Shown here: positions 57,206-64,000 of the stretch, piece after piece
Layout: every line of letters begins with the position of its first letter
Numbering within the stretch: the first letter of the stretch is position 1
Origin: Prochlorococcus sp. AG-402-G22
GTDB lineage: Bacteria; Cyanobacteriota; Cyanobacteriia; PCC-6307; Cyanobiaceae
Reading direction: 5' to 3'
DNA length: 64,000 bases
NCBI GenBank assembly: GCA_003217035.1
Contig: QCHV01000007.1
Location: 1 to 64,000 of the forward strand
Program-made: the position numbers and the translations under genes
Notes under the pieces: generated by a model
The model's database searches: none
The model's input: the letters and a program-made list of their open reading frames with translations, nothing else
What the model was told of the DNA's origin: nothing

Positions 57206-57502
57206 TTAAGGCTCTTCCGACTCTTCAATGCTTTCGGGTATTGGAATTTCAATACTTGTTACAACCTGAATTACATCTCTTAGTCTCATTGAATCGGCAA
57301 ACCATCCCATTGCCTGCTCTGTATCGCCTTTCCCTTCGGCTTCGCTTGCCTGATCCTCATGAGCTTCTGCTAAAAGAGCAAGCCAGCAAAGACATCTCGC
57401 CTGAACAATTGATAAATCCAAATCGGATTTTTGTGACTTAGCAATTTCCTCACTCTCTTGTTGAACCAAGAGTCGCAAGCGTAAATCCTGAAGCTGTGTC
57501 AT
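57206..57502 (-). CDS. Hypothetical helical protein
   Basis: 98 residues, mostly helical with a leucine/alanine-rich middle (CLCWLALLAEAHEDQASEAE) and an acidic tail (IPESIEESEEP). Not recognised. Located 70 bp after tRNA-Arg and before the CxCxxC gene on the same strand. Confidence 0.6.
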   Translation of the reverse strand: MTQLQDLRLRLLVQQESEEIAKSQKSDLDLSIVQARCLCWLALLAEAHEDQASEAEGKGDTEQAMGWFADSMRLRDVIQVVTSIEIPIPESIEESEEP

Positions 57503-57593
57503 TCAGACTATTTCACTGCACACACACTAGCGGGAGAGTTTGGTTTTTGCCCAACCACTATATGTAGTCTTTGAGACTTGTAAACAAATTAAC

Positions 57594-57666
57594 GGGGCTG
57601 GCGGGACTTGAACCCACGGCCTACGGTTTAGGAAACCGTCGCTCTATCCAACTGAGCTACAGCCCC
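57594..57666 (-). tRNA. trnR: tRNA-Arg (anticodon CCT)
   Basis: On the minus strand: acceptor GGGGCTG pairs with CAGCCCC, anticodon arm ACGGT-TTCCTAA-ACCGT with CCT, T arm GTGGG-TTCAAGT-CCCGC. 73 nt. Divergent from rnpB. Confidence 0.96.
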
Positions 57667-57702
57667 ACTGGAATGAATTGTTCCTAGAAGGCATTATGGA
57701 AT

Positions 57703-58097
57703 GTGAAAGCAGGAGAGGTGATCGCAATAATGATTTATTGCAAAAAGCGATGAATCATTATTGAGGAAAGTCCGGGCTCCACGATGGTCAAGCTTGCTGG
57801 GTAATTCCCAGTGCGGGTGACCGTGAGGATAGTGCCACAGAAACACACCGCCGATGGGTTTAAGGAAACTTAAAACACAGGCAAGGGTGCAAAGGTGCGG
57901 TAAGAGCGCACCAGCAGCATTGAGAGATGCTGGCTAGGTAAACCCCGGCTAGGAGCAAGGCAGAGGAGCAAAAATTGGCCATCAGCCGCTCCTTAAGAAA
58001 GCCGCTAGAGGCTCTCGGAAACGAAAGTCCCAGATAGATGATTGCCCGCTAACCTATTGGGAGAGCGAACAGAACCCGGCTTATGACCTGCTTTCAC
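57703..58097 (+). ncRNA. rnpB: RNase P RNA (type A)
   Basis: About 395 nt. The ends pair: GTGAAAGCAGG at 57703-57713 with CCTGCTTTCAC at 58087-58097 (P1). The conserved CR-I element GAGGAAAGTCCGGGCTCC begins near 57763, and CR-V (ACAGAACCCGGCTTA) lies near 58070. The element AGTGCCACAGAAA follows CR-I as in other bacterial RNase P RNAs. It is the catalytic part of tRNA 5' processing. Lies between tRNA-Arg and rnc. Confidence 0.97.
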
Positions 58098-58130
58098 CCT
58101 TATTAATTAATAAACCTAAAAACTAAATTA

Positions 58131-58151
58131 GCCCGGCATACTCATCCGGGC
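58131..58151 (+). promoter_or_regulatory. GC-rich hairpin in the rnc leader
   Basis: GCCCGG-(9 nt)-CCGGGC just before the rnc start codon (58159), in otherwise AT-rich DNA. It could be an RNA control element for rnc, or the end of the upstream rnpB transcript. No T-run follows on the plus strand, so it is not a normal terminator in that direction. Confidence 0.5.
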
Positions 58152-58158
58152 AAGGATC

Positions 58159-58908
58159 ATGACAGAACACCAAAAAGAAATACTCTCAAAAGAAAGAATA
58201 GCAAAAATCTATGAGTTACTTGACAAAATGGGGATGGAAAAGTTGGAGTTAAAACGAATAAGATCTAATGAGATATCTTGTTTACAGAAATTCAACGAAG
58301 CCCTAACACATACATCAGCAAATAGTAATAATAATCATGAAAGATTGGAATTTCTTGGCGATGCAGTTCTTAGATTAGCTGCATCAGAATATATACAAGA
58401 AAGGTTTCCTTTATTAAAAGTGGGGGATAGGTCAGCGTTAAGAGCCCAATTAGTAAGTGATGAATGGTTAGCGCAAGTTGGGGTCAAGATAAAAGTTAAA
58501 GAAGCAATGCTTATAGGACCAAAAGCAGCAAAGGATCATGCAGCATCTGCAACCTTACAGGCCGAAGCAATAGAAGCACTTATAGGAGCAATTTATGAAT
58601 GTCTAAACGACATGAGTACTATTCGTAAATGGCTATCAACTTACTGGAATGAAACTAGCAAGAATGTTCTTGCAGATCCATATAGACTAAATTCAAAATC
58701 TGCACTTCAAGAATGGAGTCAAGGAAAAGGCTTGGAAAAACCAATCTATAACATAGAAGAAATTTCTCAGCAACATGGTGATCAAAAGAGATTCTTCTGT
58801 AGAGTATTTATAAACAATAAGGCCGTAGGAAATGGATGGGGTAGCTCGAGGAAAAAAGCAGAAAAGGAGGCTGCAAAAGTCGCACTAGAAACATTAAAAG
58901 AGCATTAA
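58159..58908 (+). CDS. rnc: Ribonuclease III
   Basis: 249 residues. RNase III signature HERLEFLGDAVLRLAASEYI at about 61-80 with the acidic catalytic residues, a second acidic element AEAIEALIGAIYE, and a C-terminal dsRBD (SKSALQEWSQGKGLEKPIYN, WGSSRKKAEKEAAKVALETL). Cuts double-stranded RNA in rRNA processing and mRNA decay. Ends 4 bp past the start of the ndhS-like stop, convergent. Confidence 0.95.
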   Translation: MTEHQKEILSKERIAKIYELLDKMGMEKLELKRIRSNEISCLQKFNEALTHTSANSNNNHERLEFLGDAVLRLAASEYIQERFPLLKVGDRSALRAQLVSDEWLAQVGVKIKVKEAMLIGPKAAKDHAASATLQAEAIEALIGAIYECLNDMSTIRKWLSTYWNETSKNVLADPYRLNSKSALQEWSQGKGLEKPIYNIEEISQQHGDQKRFFCRVFINNKAVGNGWGSSRKKAEKEAAKVALETLKEH

Positions 58909-59090
58909 ACAGGGTCTAAAAATTTCAACGGTATGGTTAATAATTTATCCCAATTCCCACCTTCAAAAAGTACTGCCGCACTTTCTTCAGTTATTCTCTG
59001 AACAAATCCTTTATAACCGTTATAAATTGAAGTGGGATCTTTTACTATTACTGATGATCCAGGTAGAATAACTTTTTCTGAATTCTGCAC
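58905..59090 (-). CDS. ndhS: NDH-1 subunit S-like SH3-fold protein
   Basis: 61 residues: MQNSEKVILPGSSVIVKDPT, YNGYKGFVQRITEESAAVLFEG and GNWDKLLTIPLKFLDPV match NdhS, the SH3-like subunit that forms the ferredoxin-binding site of NDH-1. It overlaps rnc by 4 bp tail to tail. Slightly short compared with plant CRR31 but close to the cyanobacterial size. Divergent from rimM. Confidence 0.75.
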   Translation of the reverse strand: MQNSEKVILPGSSVIVKDPTSIYNGYKGFVQRITEESAAVLFEGGNWDKLLTIPLKFLDPV

Positions 59091-59142
59091 GACTGAAGAA
59101 AAACTATTTATAGGTTAATTATTTATCGATTAATTTTCACGA

Positions 59143-59673
59143 ATGTCTAAACAAAATTCTTGGTTAACAGTTGGCAAGCTTGTATCAGCTCATGGACTAA
59201 AAGGAGAAGTAAAAGTGAATCCAAGTAGCGATTTTCCAGAAAGGTTTACCGAGCCTGGAGTTCGTTGGTTACAAAAAGACGATGAAGAGCCTTTGAAAAC
59301 TAGTTTAAAGGCAGGCAGACAAGTTCCCGGGAGATCGACATACGTCATTTCGTTCAAAGGAATCAATAATCGTGATCAAGCTGAATCAATTGTTGGATTA
59401 AAGCTATTGGTTCAATCCACTAATAGGCCAAAGCTTAAAAAAGGAGAGTTTCATCTTTATGACCTGATTGGCTTAAAAGTTAAATATAGTCAGATTGAGC
59501 AACCTATTGGAGAGGTTATTGACTTAGCGACTGGTGGCAATGATCTTTTAAAAATCAAACTTCTAGATGGGAGATTTGTGCTAATACCTTTTGTCAGGGA
59601 AATAGTTCCTGAAATAAATCTAGAAAAAGGCTGGATAGTTATTTCTCCGCCACCCGGTTTACTAGACCTTTGA
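59143..59673 (+). CDS. rimM: 16S rRNA processing protein RimM
   Basis: 176 residues. N-terminal RimM domain VGKLVSAHGLKGEVKVNPSS, then GRSTYVISFKGINNRDQAES, LKKGEFHLYDLIGLKV, and the PRC-barrel end VLIPFVREIVPEI. Helps assemble the 30S head. It shares orientation with manC, 55 bp apart. Confidence 0.95.
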   Translation: MSKQNSWLTVGKLVSAHGLKGEVKVNPSSDFPERFTEPGVRWLQKDDEEPLKTSLKAGRQVPGRSTYVISFKGINNRDQAESIVGLKLLVQSTNRPKLKKGEFHLYDLIGLKVKYSQIEQPIGEVIDLATGGNDLLKIKLLDGRFVLIPFVREIVPEINLEKGWIVISPPPGLLDL

Positions 59674-59728
59674 ATGAGAAAAAACAATATTGCTATGTTT
59701 TATTCATTGATCGATTGAAAATAATGAG

Positions 59729-61168
59729 ATGACAGATAGACCTCTACTTCCTGTAATCCTGTGCGGTGGATCTGGCACACGACTCTGGCCTTTATCAAGA
59801 GCTAGCTATCCAAAACAATATTGGACGCTATGTGGGAATGAAAATGAGACTTTGCTGCAACAAACCCAAAAAAGGCTCAATGGAATTCCTGAACTTCAAA
59901 AGCCTTTATTGATTTGCCATGAAGATCACAGATTTATCGTTGCTGAACAAATGCGAGAAATCAAGATAAAGCCTCAAGAAATTATTCTCGAGCCTGTTGG
60001 TCGTAATACTGCTCCTGCAATAACTGTGGCTGCTCTAAAAGCAACTCAAAGAGGTCTAGACCCTCTTTTGCTTGTTTTATCAGCTGATCATGAAATCCGA
60101 AACATTAAGAAGTTTCAAGAAGCTATAAATGCAGGTCGAATAGAAGCAGAAAAAGGAAGATTAATCACATTTGGGGTTATTCCAACCTCAGTAGAAACTG
60201 GCTACGGGTACATACAGGCAGAGCAACCTATCGGCAAGCAAGATATAGAAGGATCAAAAATAAATCGATTTTTTGAAAAGCCCAATAAAGAATTAGCGGA
60301 ACAATTTATTTCTGATGGCCGCTTTAGCTGGAATAGTGGAATGTTTCTTTTTAAAGCAAGTACAATTCTTCATCAAATTGAGCTCTTAGCACCTACAATT
60401 CTTTCTTCATGCAAAGCATCTCTAGAGAACGAAGTAAAAGATTTGGAATTCGTAAGACTTGATAGGAATAAATTTATTAAATGCCCAGAAGTATCTATAG
60501 ATGTTGCAGTGATGGAAAAAACTAAACTGGGTACAGTTTTCCCACTTGATGCTGAATGGAGTGATATAGGTAACTGGCATACATTGTGGAAAACATCAAA
60601 AAAGGATGAAAACAAAAATGTTATCAAAGGAAAAGTAATTCTAAAAAAAAGCAATAACTGTTATTGCAGAAGTGAGCATAGACTAATAGTTGGTCTTGGA
60701 GTTGAGGACCTCATAATTGTAGAAACTGATGACGCAGTCCTAATTGCAAATCAAGAAGAAACTCAAAATGTAAAAGATATAGTTAAGTTATTAGATCAAA
60801 AAAATTATTCTGAGAGTAAAGCTCATAGAAAAATCTATAGGCCATGGGGTAATTACACTTCAATAGTTGAAGATAAAAGATGGCAAGTGAAAAGAATTGA
60901 AGTCAAGCCTGGAGCCTATCTTTCACTTCAAATGCATCACCATAGAGCTGAACATTGGGTCATTGTTAAAGGAACGGCTTCAATAGAAAGAGATGGTAAG
61001 AAGGAATTATTGGGAGAAAATCAAAGCGCTTATATACCGTTAGGCTGCAAACATAGACTAGGTAACCCTGGTAAAATGCCACTTGAATTAATCGAAATTC
61101 AAAGCGGAGCATATATAGGTGAAGATGATATTTTACGCATAGAAGATCACTATGGTAGGGTAAATTAA
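59729..61168 (+). CDS. manC: Mannose-1-phosphate guanylyltransferase / mannose-6-phosphate isomerase
   Basis: 479 residues. Nucleotidyltransferase start VILCGGSGTRLWPLSRASYP, LEPVGRNTAPAITVAALKA, and FFEKPN; the C-terminal cupin isomerase part contains YRPWGNYTSIVEDKRWQVKR and LQMHHHRAEHWVIVKGTA. Makes GDP-mannose for surface polysaccharide or lipopolysaccharide. It could supply the glycosylation cluster at 31.7-37.3 kb. Confidence 0.95.
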   Translation: MTDRPLLPVILCGGSGTRLWPLSRASYPKQYWTLCGNENETLLQQTQKRLNGIPELQKPLLICHEDHRFIVAEQMREIKIKPQEIILEPVGRNTAPAITVAALKATQRGLDPLLLVLSADHEIRNIKKFQEAINAGRIEAEKGRLITFGVIPTSVETGYGYIQAEQPIGKQDIEGSKINRFFEKPNKELAEQFISDGRFSWNSGMFLFKASTILHQIELLAPTILSSCKASLENEVKDLEFVRLDRNKFIKCPEVSIDVAVMEKTKLGTVFPLDAEWSDIGNWHTLWKTSKKDENKNVIKGKVILKKSNNCYCRSEHRLIVGLGVEDLIIVETDDAVLIANQEETQNVKDIVKLLDQKNYSESKAHRKIYRPWGNYTSIVEDKRWQVKRIEVKPGAYLSLQMHHHRAEHWVIVKGTASIERDGKKELLGENQSAYIPLGCKHRLGNPGKMPLELIEIQSGAYIGEDDILRIEDHYGRVN

Positions 61169-61193
61169 ACAAGCAAGGTAGAGCTAGTATCTA

Positions 61194-63098
61194 TTATTCA
61201 ACGGTTACACTCTTGGCCAAATTCCTAGGCTGATCAACATCCAAACCTCTTTGAGCAGCTATATAATAACTCAACAATTGCATTGGAATAACTGTTAACA
61301 AAGGACTAGCCCACTCGCTAACCTTTGGAATAGGTAATAAGAAGTCAAAAATTTCAGTTTCTGGTATTTTTGGACCAATGCCAATTAAAGTTGCATCTCT
61401 TGCTTTGGCTTCTTGGGCATTACTTAAGACCTTTTCAAAGACAACTCCAGGAGTAGCTATTGAAATAACAGGCACTCTTTGATCTAACAAAGCAATTGGA
61501 CCATGCTTCATTTCACCAGCAGGGTATCCCTCTGCGTGGATATAACTAATTTCTTTAAGTTTTAAAGCTCCCTCAAGAGCAATAGGGTAGTTAATACCTC
61601 GACCTAGAAAAACAACATCTTCTGTATCTGCAAATCGATGAGCTAAAGATTCAGCCATTTGATTATGGTTTTTTATAAGATCTTTTATTTGACTGGGAAT
61701 TGCTTTCAATTCTCTACAAAGATTTCTTATTTCTGTTCTTGAACGACTTTTCCTACGAGCCGCAATATTAATGGCTAGTCCATAAAAAGCTAATAATTGT
61801 CCTAGAAAGGTCTTAGTAGCTGCAACTCCAACTTCTATTCCTGCTCCAATATCAAGAATATTTGATACTTGCAATGCCAAAGAACTTTCTGGGCAATTGG
61901 TAATTCCCAACTGCAAAGAAGCAAACTCAATATTATTCAAAGATGTACGCCTTTGATGCTCCATTGCCAAAGCTGCAAGAGTATCTGCTGTTTCTCCTGA
62001 TTGAGTAACACCAATAGTGAGTGTATTAGGTGATAAAGGAGGAGGGGCGTAACGAAATTCACTTGCAAAAAATACCGATGTTCTAATTCCTGCAAATTGC
62101 TCTAAAAGATATGCCCCAACCATCCCAGCATGGCGACTAGTGCCGCAAGCTAGGATCTGAATCTCTTCAATAGATTCAAAAATAGGAGCATCATATGGTC
62201 CTCCTAAAAAGGCTCCAGTTTCTAAATCATTTGACAAATACCTTGAAACCCATAATTCAGCAGTATCTGGTTGCTCATGAATTTCTTTAAGCATGAAATG
62301 TCGAAAGTTTTGTTTATCAATTACTTGATCAACCCCACTAAGAAATAAAGGACTCCGGTTTTTTCGTTGACCATTTACGTCATATAGCTCTATCCCCAAG
62401 GGTGTCAGTAAAGCCATCTCATCATCTTCCATTGGCAAAATTGTCCTAGTAAATCCTGTTAATGCGGGCATATCACTTGCACAAAAGAATTCACCTTCTC
62501 CAAGTCCTATAACTAAAGGAGTTTGCTTCTTAACAACAACCAAAGAATCAGGAGTCTTGGACCATATAACTGCTATTGCATATGCACCTTCTAAAAGTTT
62601 CATTACTTCTATAACTGCTTCTAATAAAACAGAACCACTTGGAAGCTTGCCTAGATCAAGAAGTCGCTGAAGTTCTTTGGATATTAAATGAGGGATAACT
62701 TCAGTATCTGTCTCTGAAAGGAAAGAAACCCCCTGCTTCTCAAGGTCTTGCCGCAAATAATTATGGTTTTCAATAATTCCATTTTGAACAACAGCAATAT
62801 CTCCAGAAGCATCTCTATGTGGATGTGCATTATGCTCCTCTGGTTTGCCATGAGTAGCCCAACGCGTATGACCTATGCCTAAATGACCAGGTGCCCCAGA
62901 TTGTTCAATTAATTCAACAAGATTTACCAATTTACCTTTTGCCCTTTTACAAGTTACAAAACCTTCTTTCTCATTTTCTCTAATGGTTACAGTTGCCAAT
63001 CCAGCCGAGTCATAACCACGATATTCAAGCTTCCTCAACCCATCTAAAAGGAGAGGGGAGGCATCTCTTGAACCAATAAAAGCAACAATCCCACACAT
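61194..63098 (-). CDS. glmS: Glutamine-fructose-6-phosphate aminotransferase (isomerising)
   Basis: 634 residues. The amidotransferase begins MCGIVAFIGSRDASPLLLDG, with Cys2 as the nucleophile, followed by HTRWATHGKPEEHNAHPHRD. The SIS sugar domains start near 310 (ILACGTSRHAG, GVTQSGETADTLAALAM) and end in PRNLAKSVTVE. Makes glucosamine-6-phosphate for peptidoglycan and other amino sugars. Convergent with manC, 25 bp apart. I saw no glmS ribozyme signature in the 70 bp upstream. Confidence 0.97.
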   Translation of the reverse strand: MCGIVAFIGSRDASPLLLDGLRKLEYRGYDSAGLATVTIRENEKEGFVTCKRAKGKLVNLVELIEQSGAPGHLGIGHTRWATHGKPEEHNAHPHRDASGDIAVVQNGIIENHNYLRQDLEKQGVSFLSETDTEVIPHLISKELQRLLDLGKLPSGSVLLEAVIEVMKLLEGAYAIAVIWSKTPDSLVVVKKQTPLVIGLGEGEFFCASDMPALTGFTRTILPMEDDEMALLTPLGIELYDVNGQRKNRSPLFLSGVDQVIDKQNFRHFMLKEIHEQPDTAELWVSRYLSNDLETGAFLGGPYDAPIFESIEEIQILACGTSRHAGMVGAYLLEQFAGIRTSVFFASEFRYAPPPLSPNTLTIGVTQSGETADTLAALAMEHQRRTSLNNIEFASLQLGITNCPESSLALQVSNILDIGAGIEVGVAATKTFLGQLLAFYGLAINIAARRKSRSRTEIRNLCRELKAIPSQIKDLIKNHNQMAESLAHRFADTEDVVFLGRGINYPIALEGALKLKEISYIHAEGYPAGEMKHGPIALLDQRVPVISIATPGVVFEKVLSNAQEAKARDATLIGIGPKIPETEIFDFLLPIPKVSEWASPLLTVIPMQLLSYYIAAQRGLDVDQPRNLAKSVTVE

Positions 63099-63169
63099 AT
63101 CTGTTTATTAAAGCTATTTAAATAGCTCTTGTTTGGTTTATATAACGAACCTAACTCAAAAAAAGCAAC

Positions 63170-63421
<252 letters not shown>

Positions 63422-63549
63422 CTATAAAAAAGCTTATGTAAAAAACTTTACTCAATTTGGTTCAACATAAAAAGATTCATGCAAGTCGCTTCACTCTTGT
63501 TAACTCGACGCCATTAGCCCGTAAGATGCATTTCGGATCTAAATAACGT

Positions 63550-63792
63550 ATGTCTCAGGACACAATCCTCGAAAAAGTTCGTTCTATCGTTGTAGAACAA
63601 CTTAGTGTTGATGCAGGCGAAGTAAAGCTTGAATCAAATTTCCAAAACGACCTTGGTGCAGACTCCCTCGACACTGTTGAGCTAGTCATGGCTCTTGAAG
63701 AAGCTTTTAACATCGAAATTCCTGATGAGGCTGCCGAAGGCATCACCACCGTTGGAGATGCCATTAAGTACATAGAAGACAAGCAAGGTTGA
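63550..63792 (+). CDS. acpP: Acyl carrier protein
   Basis: 80 residues. [18 protein letters not shown] contains the serine that gets the phosphopantetheine arm. Highly acidic, as usual. Carries growing acyl chains in fatty-acid synthesis, with fabF directly after it (8 bp gap). Confidence 0.99.
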   Translation: MSQDTILEKVRSIVVEQLSVDAGEVKLESNFQNDLGADSLDTVELVMALEEAFNIEIPDEAAEGITTVGDAIKYIEDKQG

Positions 63793-63799
63793 GGGGCAA

Positions 63800-64000
63800 A
63801 TGATGGAGAATCTCCATCGAGTTGTAATAACCGGTCTTGGCGCTATTACGCCAATTGGCAATACCGTCGAAGATTATCTTGCTGGCCTGAAAGCAGGGGT
63901 AAATGGCGTTGGTCCAATTACCCTATTTGACGCATCTAACCATGCGTGCAGGTTTGGCGCGGAGATTAAAAATTTTGACCCAACTGGATTCTTAGAGCCA
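63800..64000 (+). CDS. fabF: 3-oxoacyl-ACP synthase II, N-terminal part (runs off the right edge)
   Basis: 67 codons to the window edge from ATG 63800 (a second ATG follows directly at 63803). GAGGGGCA upstream is a fair ribosome site. The start MMENLHRVVITGLGAITPIG and the phrase LKAGVNGVGPITLFDASNHA are typical KAS II. Forms the acp-fab pair of fatty-acid elongation. Confidence 0.96.
   Translation, partial: MMENLHRVVITGLGAITPIGNTVEDYLAGLKAGVNGVGPITLFDASNHACRFGAEIKNFDPTGFLEP

Overview
This window reads as chromosome from a marine picocyanobacterium, most likely Prochlorococcus, and I lean to a low-light-adapted strain (inference; no database was searched). Direct evidence: AT-rich, very compact DNA with many 1-15 bp gaps and 4 bp overlaps, photosystem I genes (psaC, psaD), cyanobacterial NDH-1 subunits (ndhN, an ndhS-like gene), the ho1-pebA-pebB phycoerythrobilin operon, a CAAD thylakoid protein, the panC/cmk fusion, a tandem CobO and a bacterial type-A RNase P RNA.

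Layout. 1-1040: start of a ribosomal operon (rplC, rplD) on the minus strand. 1425-13600: mixed housekeeping (ndhN, tRNA-Gln, HAD protein, recA, a DinG-like helicase relative with eroded ATPase motifs, tyrA, a carotenoid-type oxidoreductase, fructosamine-kinase-like, CAAD, a JAMM protease next to an E1/rhodanese protein, cobO, larE). 13652-25886: long minus-strand block (speD, recF, GNAT, ppc, gshA, trpE, psaD, histidine kinase, rodA, mrp) in which ppc, gshA, trpE and the kinase/rodA pair are joined by 4 bp overlaps. 25965-30779: hemF, a wall-amidase-like exoprotein, a CCB-like membrane protein, an RNase D-like exonuclease and an LpxB-like glycosyltransferase.

30786-39250 looks like a genomic island. 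It starts at a tRNA-Cys gene, continues with about 840 bp without genes, then five surface-polysaccharide genes (two SDR enzymes, an RfbH-like sugar 3-dehydratase homologue with the PLP lysine replaced by histidine, a family-2 glycosyltransferase, an NDP-sugar dehydrogenase), and ends in a decayed tyrosine-recombinase-like gene. Just beyond it, on the minus strand, is a roughly 58-nt small RNA candidate with its own promoter and terminator. It carries the 11-nt core ACTCCTCACAC that defines the cyanobacterial regulatory RNA Yfr1.

39254-53983: a 43-residue membrane peptide, picocyanobacterial-type hypotheticals, purM, panC/cmk, a low-molecular-weight phosphatase, the bilin operon, a gene split by a frameshift at an A8 run, icd, a sugar-acid kinase, a glycolate-oxidase-type enzyme, a mutarotase-like protein, an alpha/beta hydrolase and a Na+/H+ antiporter. 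54142-64000: glgP, two hypotheticals, tRNA-Arg, rnpB, rnc, ndhS-like, rimM, manC, glmS, psaC, acpP and the start of fabF.

ManC and GlmS can supply GDP-mannose and amino-sugar precursors for polysaccharides such as those made by the island. Heme oxygenase, PebA and PebB convert heme to phycoerythrobilin. Items I would check first: the Yfr1-like RNA, the 3-dehydratase homologue without iron-sulfur cysteines, the recombinase remnant and island borders, the A8 frameshift gene, the ATT start of recF, and the helicase with lost P-loop.
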